Shown: piece after piece, positions 16,830-24,325 of the stretch
Layout: every line of letters starts with the position of its first letter
How positions within the stretch are numbered: position 1 is the first letter of the stretch
DNA from: Virgibacillus subterraneus
Lineage (GTDB): Bacteria > Bacillota > Bacilli > Bacillales > Amphibacillaceae
Reading direction: 5' to 3'
DNA: 64,000 bases
Assembly (NCBI RefSeq): GCF_900110695.1
Contig: NZ_FOEH01000001.1
Coordinates: 682,001-746,000, forward strand
Translations under genes and position numbers: made by a program
The notes under the pieces: model-generated
Told to the model about the DNA's origin: nothing
The model's input: the letters and a program-made list of their open reading frames with translations, nothing else
The model's database searches: none

Positions 16830-17110
16830 AAAAGAAACAAGTATTAGTAGCATGTGGCGCTGGTATTGCAACATCAACAGTTGTTAATGGAGCAATCGAG
16901 GATATGGAAAAAGAACATGGTCTTAGCTTGGACATCAGACAAATCAAAATTGCAGAAGTAAACAGCTATATTGATACAGCTGACTTACTCGTAACAACAG
17001 CAATGACTAAAAAGGAATATCCATTCCCAGTCATTAATGCTCGCTCATTCCTGACAGGTATTGGGACAGAAGATACAAAGAAACAAATCTTAGAAGAACT
17101 GCAAAAATAA
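16826..17110 (+). CDS. gatB: PTS galactitol-type EIIB subunit
   Basis: 94 residues. The P-loop VLVACGAGIATSTVV holds the phosphorylated Cys10, and the second half (LLVTTAMTKKEYPFPVINA) is typical of GatB. RBS AAAGGAGGTGAG lies inside the end of gatA. The protein links EIIA to the membrane subunit and may also phosphorylate the PRD regulator. Confidence 0.92.
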   Translation: MKKKQVLVACGAGIATSTVVNGAIEDMEKEHGLSLDIRQIKIAEVNSYIDTADLLVTTAMTKKEYPFPVINARSFLTGIGTEDTKKQILEELQK

Positions 17111-17119
17111 TAAACTGAC

Positions 17120-17154
17120 AATCTCGGTTTCTTGTATCAAAAGAAATCGAGATT
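17120..17154 (+). other. Intercistronic hairpin between gatB and gatC
   Basis: AATCTCGGTTTCTT pairs with AAGAAATCGAGATT over 14 positions with one G-U pair. No T-run follows, so mRNA processing or stability is more likely than termination. Confidence 0.6.
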
Positions 17155-17181
17155 CACATCACAGTATGAGGAGGAAGAACA

Positions 17182-18441
17182 ATGCAAGGTTTTGTTGATT
17201 TTATTCAAGCCTTTTTGGATCTTGGAGCTACCGTTATTTTACCTGTTGTTATATTCTTATTAGGTCTATTATTCGGGCAGAAGCCAGGTAAAGCATTCCG
17301 ATCCGGTCTAACAATAGGGGTAGCATTTGTCGGTATCTTCCTAGTCGTTGATTTGCTGGTTAATAACTTGGGACCAGCTGCACAAGGAATGGTTGATCGG
17401 CTCGGAGTTGAATTGAACGTCATTGATGTTGGGTGGCCTGCTACATCATCCATCGCTTGGGCATCTACAGTAGCAGCATTTATCATACCACTTGGCCTGA
17501 TTGTAAACGTTGCCATGCTATTAACCAAAACAACAAAAACTATGAACGTTGATATTTGGAACTTCTGGCACTACACGTTTATGGCAGCACTTGTTTACAC
17601 AATTTCAGGCAGTATCATTCAAGGACTAATCGCTGCGGTGATTTTCCAAATAGTAACACTGAAAGTTGCTGACTGGACAGCACCTATGGTAAGCGATTTC
17701 TATGAGTTACCAGGTGTGTCGATTGCAACAGGAAGTACAATTTCTTACGCGCCAGGAATCTGGTTAGTAAAATTACTTCAAAAAGTTCCTGGTCTGAAAA
17801 ATTTGAATGCTGACCCGGACACAATTCAAAAACGATTTGGTATTTTTGGTGAATCAATCTTTATCGGACTGTTCCTAGGTGCAGCAATTGGTGCATTAGC
17901 AGGATACAGTGTCGGTGACGTTATTGACATTGGTATGTCAATGGCAGCCGTTATGGTGTTAATGCCGAAAATGGTTAAGATCCTGATGGAAGGGCTAATG
18001 CCTGTATCAGAATCTGCACGTGAGTGGTTGAATAAACACTTTGGTGATAAAGAAATCCATATTGGACTTGACGCAGCAGTATTACTTGGACATCCTTCTG
18101 TTATTGCAACAGCATTAATTCTTGTTCCAATTACAGTATTGCTAGCAGTTATCCTTCCTGGTAACGCATTATTACCGTTTGGTGACTTGGCTACAATTCC
18201 ATTTGTTGTCGCATTTATCGTCGGTGCAGCAAGAGGTAACATTGTGCACTCGGTAATTGTTGGTACGATTATGATTGCATTATCGCTTTATATGGCAACA
18301 GATATTGCACCAATCTTTACGGAAATGGCACAAAATGCACAATTTGAAATGCCTGAAGGATCAGCCAAAATCTCAAGTATCGACCAAGGTGGTAACCTGG
18401 TGAACTGGATTATTTGGAAATTCTTTGCACTATTTAACTAA
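17182..18441 (+). CDS. gatC: PTS galactitol-type EIIC subunit
   Basis: 419 residues with about ten hydrophobic segments, the usual length of GatC permeases. Typical stretches are GATVILPVVIFLLGLLFGQK at the start and HIGLDAAVLLGHPSVIATAL near residue 290. RBS GAGGAGGAA precedes the ATG. It transports a hexitol or pentitol with phosphorylation. The actual substrate cannot be read from sequence; the galactitol name only gives the family. Confidence 0.92.
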   Translation: MQGFVDFIQAFLDLGATVILPVVIFLLGLLFGQKPGKAFRSGLTIGVAFVGIFLVVDLLVNNLGPAAQGMVDRLGVELNVIDVGWPATSSIAWASTVAAFIIPLGLIVNVAMLLTKTTKTMNVDIWNFWHYTFMAALVYTISGSIIQGLIAAVIFQIVTLKVADWTAPMVSDFYELPGVSIATGSTISYAPGIWLVKLLQKVPGLKNLNADPDTIQKRFGIFGESIFIGLFLGAAIGALAGYSVGDVIDIGMSMAAVMVLMPKMVKILMEGLMPVSESAREWLNKHFGDKEIHIGLDAAVLLGHPSVIATALILVPITVLLAVILPGNALLPFGDLATIPFVVAFIVGAARGNIVHSVIVGTIMIALSLYMATDIAPIFTEMAQNAQFEMPEGSAKISSIDQGGNLVNWIIWKFFALFN

Positions 18442-18507
18442 ATTTTTCCTCTAAATTTACCATTAAATGTGTTGGCTGTTTTTTGAATGTTTGTTGTTGA
18501 ATAACTA

Positions 18508-18650
18508 AACTGCGTCATAGACTTTCGCTCCGGAAATACACTGCGCTTTCCGCGGGCGGCTGGTGAGCCCACGGAAAGCGAGCATATTCCAGCTGCGTGG
18601 TCAGAGAACTACACTAGACTAATCAATCACCCTAAGTCTATGACGCAGTT
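18508..18650. repeat. Dispersed inverted-repeat element, copy 3
   Basis: Perfect 17-bp inverted ends, AACTGCGTCATAGACTT (18508-18524) and AAGTCTATGACGCAGTT (18634-18650). The interior blocks GGAAATACACTGCGCTTTCC and ATATTCCAGCTGCGTGGT match copies at 5200-5312 and 4943-5121. It splits the PTS genes from the dehydrogenase genes and may also terminate or stabilise the gat mRNA. Confidence 0.8.
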
Positions 18651-18725
18651 CATATCTAAATCAAAGCATAAAACAACAAAACATAAAAAAGCCACTGTAA
18701 TCGAACATGATAGGAGGAGTCATCA

Positions 18726-19757
18726 ATGAAAGCTTTAGTCAAAAGAGAACATGGATTTGGAAACCTAGAGATCCAGGATAAACCAGAACCGCAAGCCGGC
18801 AAAGATCAAGTCAAAATCAAAGTAAAATATGCAGGTATCTGCGGTTCCGATATCCACACGTACGAAGGTCATTACAAGGTTGCAGTCCCTGTTACATTAG
18901 GACATGAATTTTCCGGTGAAGTTGTTGACGTTGGAGAAGGCGTCACAGAGTTCAAACCAGGTGACCGCGTCACATCAGAAACAACATTCTATATTTGCGG
19001 CGAATGCGAGTATTGCCAAGCAGGCGACTACAATCTCTGTAATCATCGTAAAGGACTTGGAACACAGCAGGATGGCGGTTTTGCCAAGTATTTGGTTGCC
19101 CGTAAAGACAGCCTGCATCATTTGCCAGAAAATGTTTCATACGAGGATGCTGCTATGACCGAACCATTGGCATGTACGCATCACGCAGTTTACAAAACAG
19201 ATATTAAAGAAGGTGATATAGTTGTCGTCATTGGTCCAGGACCGATCGGGCTATTCACAGCACAGGTTGCCAAAAGCCGCGGTGCAAAAGTCATTATTAC
19301 CGGCTTAACAAATGACCAGGTTCGCCTCGATAAAGCAGAAGAGCTTGGCATCGACAACGTTGTTAATATTCAAAAACAGGATGTCAAAGAAGTTGTTAAC
19401 AGCCTGACAAATGGCTATGGCGCAGATGTTGTGTTTGAATGCTCTGGTGCCATTCCTGCTGCAAAACAAGGACTTGATCTGCTGCGCAAAAAAGGGCAAT
19501 ACGCACAAGTTGGTATTTTCCCAGCATCAGAAATCCAATTTGATATGGAAAAAGTCATTCAAAAAGAAATCCGAGTTGTCGGCAGCAGAAGCCAGAAACC
19601 GGCAGACTGGGAGCCATCTCTGGAATTAATCAATAATGGTTCCGTTAATGCAACGGATATGATCACACATGAATTTGATATTACCCAATGGGATGAGGCT
19701 TATAAAGCCATCAAAGACGGGGATGGAATCAAAGTATTACTGACACCTGTTGATTAA
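18726..19757 (+). CDS. Zinc-dependent polyol (or polyol-phosphate) dehydrogenase, MDR family
   Basis: 343 residues; ATG behind TAGGAGGAG. Catalytic-zinc residues are visible in AGICGSDIHTYEG and LGHEFSGEV, structural-zinc cysteines in CGECEYCQAGDYNLC, and a nucleotide-binding motif in VVVIGPGPIGLFTA. It oxidises a secondary alcohol with NAD(P)+. Together with a second paralogue at 20689 and a galactitol-type PTS it probably acts on imported polyol phosphates. Which step each paralogue takes is unknown. Confidence 0.88.
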   Translation: MKALVKREHGFGNLEIQDKPEPQAGKDQVKIKVKYAGICGSDIHTYEGHYKVAVPVTLGHEFSGEVVDVGEGVTEFKPGDRVTSETTFYICGECEYCQAGDYNLCNHRKGLGTQQDGGFAKYLVARKDSLHHLPENVSYEDAAMTEPLACTHHAVYKTDIKEGDIVVVIGPGPIGLFTAQVAKSRGAKVIITGLTNDQVRLDKAEELGIDNVVNIQKQDVKEVVNSLTNGYGADVVFECSGAIPAAKQGLDLLRKKGQYAQVGIFPASEIQFDMEKVIQKEIRVVGSRSQKPADWEPSLELINNGSVNATDMITHEFDITQWDEAYKAIKDGDGIKVLLTPVD

Positions 19758-19779
19758 ACATGGGAAGTGAGCTGGTAAA

Positions 19780-20451
19780 ATGGATGAACAAAAACTGACC
19801 GATATTATTGACTATACACTGCTGAACCCAACTGTGAGCAAGGCAGATATTAAGGCTTTTTGTCAGGAAACGATTGAATATGGATTTAAGACAGTATTCG
19901 TCAATCCGTACTATGTGCCATATGCTTATGAGCTATTGTCACCACACAACATTAAAGTCGGTGTGCCAATTGGCTTCTCATTAGGCGGTGCTACAACGAA
20001 GACAAAAGTTGCCGAGACAAAAGAAGCGATTGAAAACGGTGCTGAAGAGATTGATATGCTGATCAATTTAGGTGCACTGAAGTCACAGGAATATGATGTT
20101 GTAAGAGAAGATATTGCTGAAGTAGTTAACGCATCTAAAGGCCTGACAACGAAAGTAATCATTGAGACAGCACTGTTAACGGAAAACGAAAAAGTCAAAG
20201 CTGCCAAGCTGATTGTCGAAGCAGGTGCAGACTTTGTCAAAACGGCAACAGGCTTTAATGGTGGCGGTGCTACTGTTGAAGATGTGAAACTATTGCGTTC
20301 TGTTGTCGGACCTGATTTCGGTGTGAAAGCTGCTGGTGGTGTTCGCACCTACGATGATGCAATCGCAATTGTCGAAGCAGGTGCAGACCGCATTGGAGCA
20401 AGTGGTGCCATAGCAATTGTTACTGGTGAAACATCAAACGCTAACTATTAA
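19780..20451 (+). CDS. deoC: DeoC-family (deoxyribose-phosphate type) aldolase
   Basis: 223 residues, a complete class I TIM-barrel aldolase. The Schiff-base lysine is Lys154 in ADFVKTATGF; Asp92 in EEIDMLINLG and Lys183 in FGVKAAGGVRT complete the usual proton relay. DERA cleaves 2-deoxyribose 5-phosphate to glyceraldehyde 3-phosphate and acetaldehyde. Here the gene lies between two polyol dehydrogenases, not beside nucleoside genes, so a deoxy-sugar phosphate made from the PTS substrate may be the target. The start ATG has a modest AAGTGAG RBS. Family certain; physiological substrate uncertain. Confidence 0.88.
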   Translation: MDEQKLTDIIDYTLLNPTVSKADIKAFCQETIEYGFKTVFVNPYYVPYAYELLSPHNIKVGVPIGFSLGGATTKTKVAETKEAIENGAEEIDMLINLGALKSQEYDVVREDIAEVVNASKGLTTKVIIETALLTENEKVKAAKLIVEAGADFVKTATGFNGGGATVEDVKLLRSVVGPDFGVKAAGGVRTYDDAIAIVEAGADRIGASGAIAIVTGETSNANY

Positions 20452-20508
20452 TCAGTGGACGATCGGGTATTAAAGCCCGATTGATCCCATTAGAAAAGAG
20501 GGTTAAAA

Positions 20509-20664
20509 ATGGTCGACGCAATGTTGGAAGTTATGCTTGGACCTTTACGCGGAATAAGTGATTTTTACCTCGACTATCAAATCTATTTCAATACAATCAT
20601 TGTAGGATTTGCATTATATAAAATCTTGTCTAGTAAAAAAAAGACAGAAGAAACAGCTAACTAA
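20509..20664 (+). CDS. Small single-span membrane protein, 51 residues
   Basis: ATG at 20509 behind AAGAGGG and ending in TAA 25 bases before the next dehydrogenase start. The N-terminus is MVDAMLEVMLGPLRGISDF, then one membrane span (about 28-42, FNTIIVGFALYKIL) and a charged tail SSKKKTEETAN. I do not recognise a family. Good RBS, membrane-protein pattern and tight spacing inside an operon make it likely real. It may assist the PTS permease or the dehydrogenases; that is only a guess. Confidence 0.7.
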   Translation: MVDAMLEVMLGPLRGISDFYLDYQIYFNTIIVGFALYKILSSKKKTEETAN

Positions 20665-20688
20665 TCACAACTAGAAAGGGTGATAGAA

Positions 20689-21741
20689 ATGAGATCCCTT
20701 AATCTTTATGATGAACAGGATATCCGTTTTGAAGAATCAGCAAAACCAGTCATTGAACAAGCAGATGACGTGATTATTAAGGTGAAGGCTGTTGGGATAT
20801 GCGGTTCCGATATTTCACGCTACAAAAAATTGGGACCATATGTTGAAGGCATGACATTCGGCCATGAGTTTTCAGGCGAAGTCACAGCCGTTGGCGCAGG
20901 TGTGAAAAACGTTAAACCAGGTGACCGAGTGTCCGGCTGTCCTGCTTTTTATTGCGGTGAATGTGAAAGCTGCCAAAAAGGAGAACCATCACGCTGTGAG
21001 AAATTGCATGTCATTGGTGCGCGCGTACCAGGTGCATATGCAGAATTTGTAAAACTGCCAGAGGAAAACATTGTACCAATTCCAGATAATGTGGACTACG
21101 ATACAGCAGCCCTGGTAGAACCATCCTCGGTCGTAGCGCATGGCTTTTACCGCACAAGTATCCAGCCAGGAGCCGAAGTGGCCATCATGGGATGTGGCAG
21201 TATCGGATTGCTCGCCGTCCAATGGGCAAAAATATTCGGTGCAAAGAAAGTTTATGCAATTGATATCGATGACACGAAGCTTGAAGTTGCCAAAGAAGTC
21301 GGTGCGGATGTGCTAATCAATTCATTGGAAAAACCAGCACATGAACAAATCGAAGCACATACAAACGGTAAAGGGGTTGACCTCGCTGTCGAATCAGCAG
21401 GATCTCCAATCACATCGGCCCAAGTATTCGCCCTGCCAAAAAAAGGCGGAGAAGTTGTCTTCATGGGTATCCCATATGCCGACATTAAAATCGAGCGCTT
21501 TTACTTTGAACGTATCGTCCGCAATGAATTAAACGTGCTCGGATCCTGGAATGCGCTATCCTCACCGTTCCCAGGAAAAGAATGGAGTTCATCCGTCCAC
21601 TACATGAGCACAGGACAAATTAACGTCAAACCAATGATCTCCCACCGCCTGAACTTGCAGGAAGGGCCAGAAACCTTTGACAACCTGATTAACCGCAAAG
21701 GATCATATGTCAAAGTACTCTTCTATCCAGAACTAGGATAA
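20689..21741 (+). CDS. gatD: Galactitol-1-phosphate 5-dehydrogenase-like zinc dehydrogenase
   Basis: 350 residues from the ATG at 20689 behind GAAAGGGTG. Zinc ligands lie in VGICGSDISRYKK and FGHEFSGEV, structural cysteines in CGECESCQKGEPSRC, and the NAD motif is IMGCGSIGLLAVQWA. The segment VVFMGIPYADIKIER and the GSWNALSSPFPGKEW stretch are typical of GatD proteins, which oxidise galactitol 1-phosphate to tagatose 6-phosphate. No tagatose-6-phosphate kinase or bisphosphate aldolase follows, so the flow after this step is unclear. Confidence 0.88.
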   Translation: MRSLNLYDEQDIRFEESAKPVIEQADDVIIKVKAVGICGSDISRYKKLGPYVEGMTFGHEFSGEVTAVGAGVKNVKPGDRVSGCPAFYCGECESCQKGEPSRCEKLHVIGARVPGAYAEFVKLPEENIVPIPDNVDYDTAALVEPSSVVAHGFYRTSIQPGAEVAIMGCGSIGLLAVQWAKIFGAKKVYAIDIDDTKLEVAKEVGADVLINSLEKPAHEQIEAHTNGKGVDLAVESAGSPITSAQVFALPKKGGEVVFMGIPYADIKIERFYFERIVRNELNVLGSWNALSSPFPGKEWSSSVHYMSTGQINVKPMISHRLNLQEGPETFDNLINRKGSYVKVLFYPELG

Positions 21742-21743
21742 TC

Positions 21744-21767
21744 ACGCGTCCATGTGGGCGCTTTTTT
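21744..21767 (+). terminator. Terminator of the galactitol-type operon
   Basis: GCGTCC pairs imperfectly with GGGCGC around ATGT and is followed by TTTTTT. Confidence 0.7.
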
Positions 21768-21785
21768 ATTTGTAGCAGAAAATTG

Positions 21786-22130
21786 ATGCTGCTGTCGCGC
21801 AAACTCGAGCGAGCAACCCTCAAACTCGAGCGAGCAGCACTCAAACTCGAGCGAGCAGCTCCCAAACTCGAGCGAGCAGCCTTCAAACTTGAGAGAGTAG
21901 CCCTCAAACCCGAGCGAGAAGCTCCCAAACTCGAGCGAGCAGCCCTCAAACTCGAGCGAGCAGCCCTCAAACTCGAGCGAGCAACACTCAAACTCGAGCG
22001 AGCAACCCCCAAACTCGAGCGAGCAACACCCAAACTCGAGCGAGCACCCCCAAAACTCGAGCGAGCAAGCCCCAAACTCGAGCGAGTAGCCCCCAAACTC
22101 GAGCGAGCAAGCCCGCAAACTTGCGCAAAA
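21786..22130. repeat. 21-bp tandem array 3 (about 15 units)
   Basis: Fifteen units with core ACTCGAGCGAG and tails such as CAACCCTC, CAGCTCCC and CAAGCCCC, same orientation as arrays 1 and 2. Two adjacent units deviate in the core (ACTTGAGAGAG and ACCCGAGCGAG), and one unit near the 3' end is 22 bases long. The array decays into ACTTGCGC. The rest of the 21742-22339 gap holds a terminator and a partial three-hairpin element. Confidence 0.95.
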
Positions 22131-22209
22131 AACAGCCCCGTCCGAGTAAGCCTTCCCCAAGCAGATCTCAATATAGATAGAGTGACAGCTACCGTATAGT
22201 TGAAGGGTG

Positions 22210-22284
22210 ATTTTCGGCATTTGCCGAAAATCTTCTACTTTATCTAATCAATTCAATAGGATATTTTCTGCTAAAGCAGAAAAT
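22210..22284. repeat. Partial three-hairpin element (hairpins 1 and 2)
   Basis: ATTTTCGGC/GCCGAAAAT (22210-22231), CTTCTACTTTAT, ATTCAATAGG, then ATTTTCTGC/GCAGAAAAT (22263-22284). The block order and TTCAATAGG match C1 at 11681. The linker and hairpin 3 are absent. Confidence 0.7.
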
Positions 22285-22339
22285 TACCTTCCCAGTAAAT
22301 AAAAAACCATCCAGCACCTGCTGAATGTTCCCCTTATCT

Positions 22340-22513
22340 CTAGTATTCTTGCATATATTGGTACTTAGTTATTAACTCATCTAATTCTTGACTATATTTT
22401 AATGTTTCTCTTGCTGTTAGGCCGAAAGTTTCGGCTATCTTTATCATTTTGTCTTTCTTATTTTCAATATTTCGTAACAGCTCATCTGTATACTCGGCAT
22501 GGGTATCTATTAT
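22340..22513 (-). pseudogene. Spo0E-family phosphatase-like gene lacking a standard start codon
   Basis: Minus strand, about 57 residues, ending EY-stop at 22340-22342. It contains the Spo0E signature SQELD within LKYSQELDELITKYQ and the upstream helix DELLRNIENKKDKMIKIA. Spo0E proteins dephosphorylate Spo0A-P and delay sporulation. No ATG, GTG or TTG occurs in frame before the helix. An AAGGAGA ribosome site (22520-22526) stands 6 bases from an in-frame ATA (22511-22513). Either the start has mutated from ATG or ATA is used; I label it pseudogene for caution. Confidence 0.65.
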
Positions 22514-22760
22514 ACAACATCTCCTTAATTTGCCAAATCACAATCCTAAGCTAGAAACATGAGCTAGAATATAATAGCATGAAGTAATTTAGGTCTTAGA
22601 TTTATATTAGAATCTTTGTAATAGGGTATTATCTAGTCTAATTGTACCACTTCTTATTTATTATATCGACAATAATTAGAAAATATTAACATTATACCGA
22701 ATGACTATAGCACAAAACTGTGGGATAGCAACCAACCTCGTGCAATCGCCACGCCATTAA

Positions 22761-22790
22761 AAAAACATCCAGCATCAGCTGGATGTTCTT
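22761..22790 (-). terminator. Terminator of the LysM-NlpC/P60 gene
   Basis: On the minus strand ACATCCAGC pairs with GCTGGATGT (22765-22786) and is followed by a T-run; the stem equals that at 13765. Confidence 0.8.
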
Positions 22791-22805
22791 CTTCACACTT
22801 AAAAC

Positions 22806-23834
22806 CTAGTAAAACCGCTTAAACCCATCGAAGTGCTTGCTCCAGTAAGAGTTATCCAAACTAGTAATCTTCACGCCACTTGAGCCGGCGTGGATGAATT
22901 CGTTGTTACCTAGATAGATTCCCATATGTGATATCCCGGACTTATAGGTGTTCTCGAAGAATACGAGATCGCCTACTTGTGGTTTATTAATATAGAATGA
23001 GCGGTTGTAGTAGCCTTCAGTCGATAGTCGGCTTATGTCTTTTCCAGCCTCACTATACGCATAATAAATAAATCCGCTGCAATCAAAGCCGCTTGGTGAC
23101 TCGCCACCCCATGCGTAGCCTGCACCGTTTACACTCTTAGCACCGCTTATCAATTTATTAACGTTATAGTCAACATCAGCAGTAGGCGCGCTCGTATCGC
23201 CTCCATCATCAGTAGTCGACTTCCCGCCGATATTCAGCTTCTGGCCAATCAATATCAAATCTGAACTCAGCCCGTTCCACTTCTTTAACTGAGCAACACT
23301 GACACCATTACGCGATCCAATCGCAGACAAGCTGTCACCTGACTTAACGGTGTACACTTTCGATGATGCAACTTCCTTATCTGGAGCAGGGCTCACATCA
23401 GGCTGCCCGCTATCACCGTCCCCACCCTTGGAAACCACAAACTCGTTCCCAGGATAAATCAGCGTTGTATCCAATTCATTCCATTTCATTAACTTAGCTA
23501 GAGAAATATTATGTTTGCTTGCGATGCCGCTCAGTGTGTCACCACTCTTAACGGTATATGTAGTAGATTGCGTTGTAATAGTAGTAGAATTAGAGTTTGA
23601 TGTATTAGTAGATTTGGATGTTTCAATTACTTGATTTGGGAAAATAATATTTCCTGATAGACTGTTCCATGATCTAAGCTGTCCGACACTAACATCGTAT
23701 TTATGTGCGATTGCCCACAATGAATCACCGCTTTTCACCTTATACGATGCTGCATCTGCATCTTCTGCACCGACAAATGCTGAGGCAATTACCGCACTTG
23801 CAGTTACCGACATGAATAATTTCTTGTTGTTCAA
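22806..23834 (-). CDS. Secreted LysM(3)-NlpC/P60 peptidoglycan endopeptidase
   Basis: 342 residues, TTG start with GGGAG about 10 bases upstream; a TATAAT at 23869-23874 (minus) suggests the -10 box. Signal peptide about 1-29 (MSVTASAVIASAFVGAEDADA). Three LysM domains start at YKVKSGDSLWAIA, YTVKSGDTLSGIA and YTVKSGDSLSAIG, joined by Ser/Thr-rich linkers. The C-terminal NlpC/P60 domain (about 225-342) has the catalytic cysteine in GFDCSGFIYYA and histidine in SHMGIYLGNN. It should cut peptide stems of the cell wall during growth or separation. It stands alone. Confidence 0.94.
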   Translation of the reverse strand: MNNKKLFMSVTASAVIASAFVGAEDADAASYKVKSGDSLWAIAHKYDVSVGQLRSWNSLSGNIIFPNQVIETSKSTNTSNSNSTTITTQSTTYTVKSGDTLSGIASKHNISLAKLMKWNELDTTLIYPGNEFVVSKGGDGDSGQPDVSPAPDKEVASSKVYTVKSGDSLSAIGSRNGVSVAQLKKWNGLSSDLILIGQKLNIGGKSTTDDGGDTSAPTADVDYNVNKLISGAKSVNGAGYAWGGESPSGFDCSGFIYYAYSEAGKDISRLSTEGYYNRSFYINKPQVGDLVFFENTYKSGISHMGIYLGNNEFIHAGSSGVKITSLDNSYWSKHFDGFKRFY

Positions 23835-24029
23835 ATTTTCAATACTCCCTTCAATATAAAGTGCGTTAATTATAGCATGATTCTACATATTTTAATAGAT
23901 TCCATTAGAAATAGGAAAATAGTAATAGACACAATTTAAAAAAACAATCGAATTTTACACAATTTATGTTATAACGTCGAAATAGATAATATGTAACATA
24001 TTTAAAATAGGGTATCATCTACGAATAAA

Positions 24030-24297
24030 CGGAGGTACAAGATATTCCAATCCAGGCCGCAAGAATATTAGGAGTATCTCCAAATCTAGTTTTAAAGCAT
24101 AGGGAAGCGAGAGGAGAAGAGGCGTTTCTATTGCTTTACATGGTACTCCGTTCATTTTGCACAGGATGCACAAGAACATTTCACATGCATACTCAGCAAG
24201 TGCCAACTGTTTCATTAGGAAGACGAGACACGAAATCTGCCTTAATATTGTCGCTAATTTATGTGTGTTATAATAAAGTAAGTTTACTATTATAAAC
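24030..24297. other. Unassigned stretch before the IclR gene
   Basis: The 23835-24325 gap carries no gene I can support. A frame open from about 24042 to 24295 begins IPIQAARILGVSPN, which resembles an HTH, and GGAGG lies 8 bases upstream of an ATT codon, but there is no standard start and the rest resembles nothing I know. It may be a remnant. Confidence 0.3.
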
Positions 24298-24298
24298 T
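24281..24298. promoter_or_regulatory. Putative IclR auto-operator
   Basis: AGTTTACTATTATAAACT is a near-palindrome that matches the centre of the perfect palindrome at 25313-25336 in 16 of 18 positions. It lies about 30 bases before the IclR start. Confidence 0.65.
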
Positions 24299-24325
24299 GA
24301 AATTTTACTGATAAAGGAACGGTGG

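Noticed and set aside
11208-22130. CRISPR interpretation of the 21-bp arrays
   Set aside because: Units abut directly, the variable part is only 8 bases and is reused between units, and no cas gene is present.
21710-22220. Open frames across array 3 on both strands
   Set aside because: Repeat-derived low-complexity translation without initiation signals.
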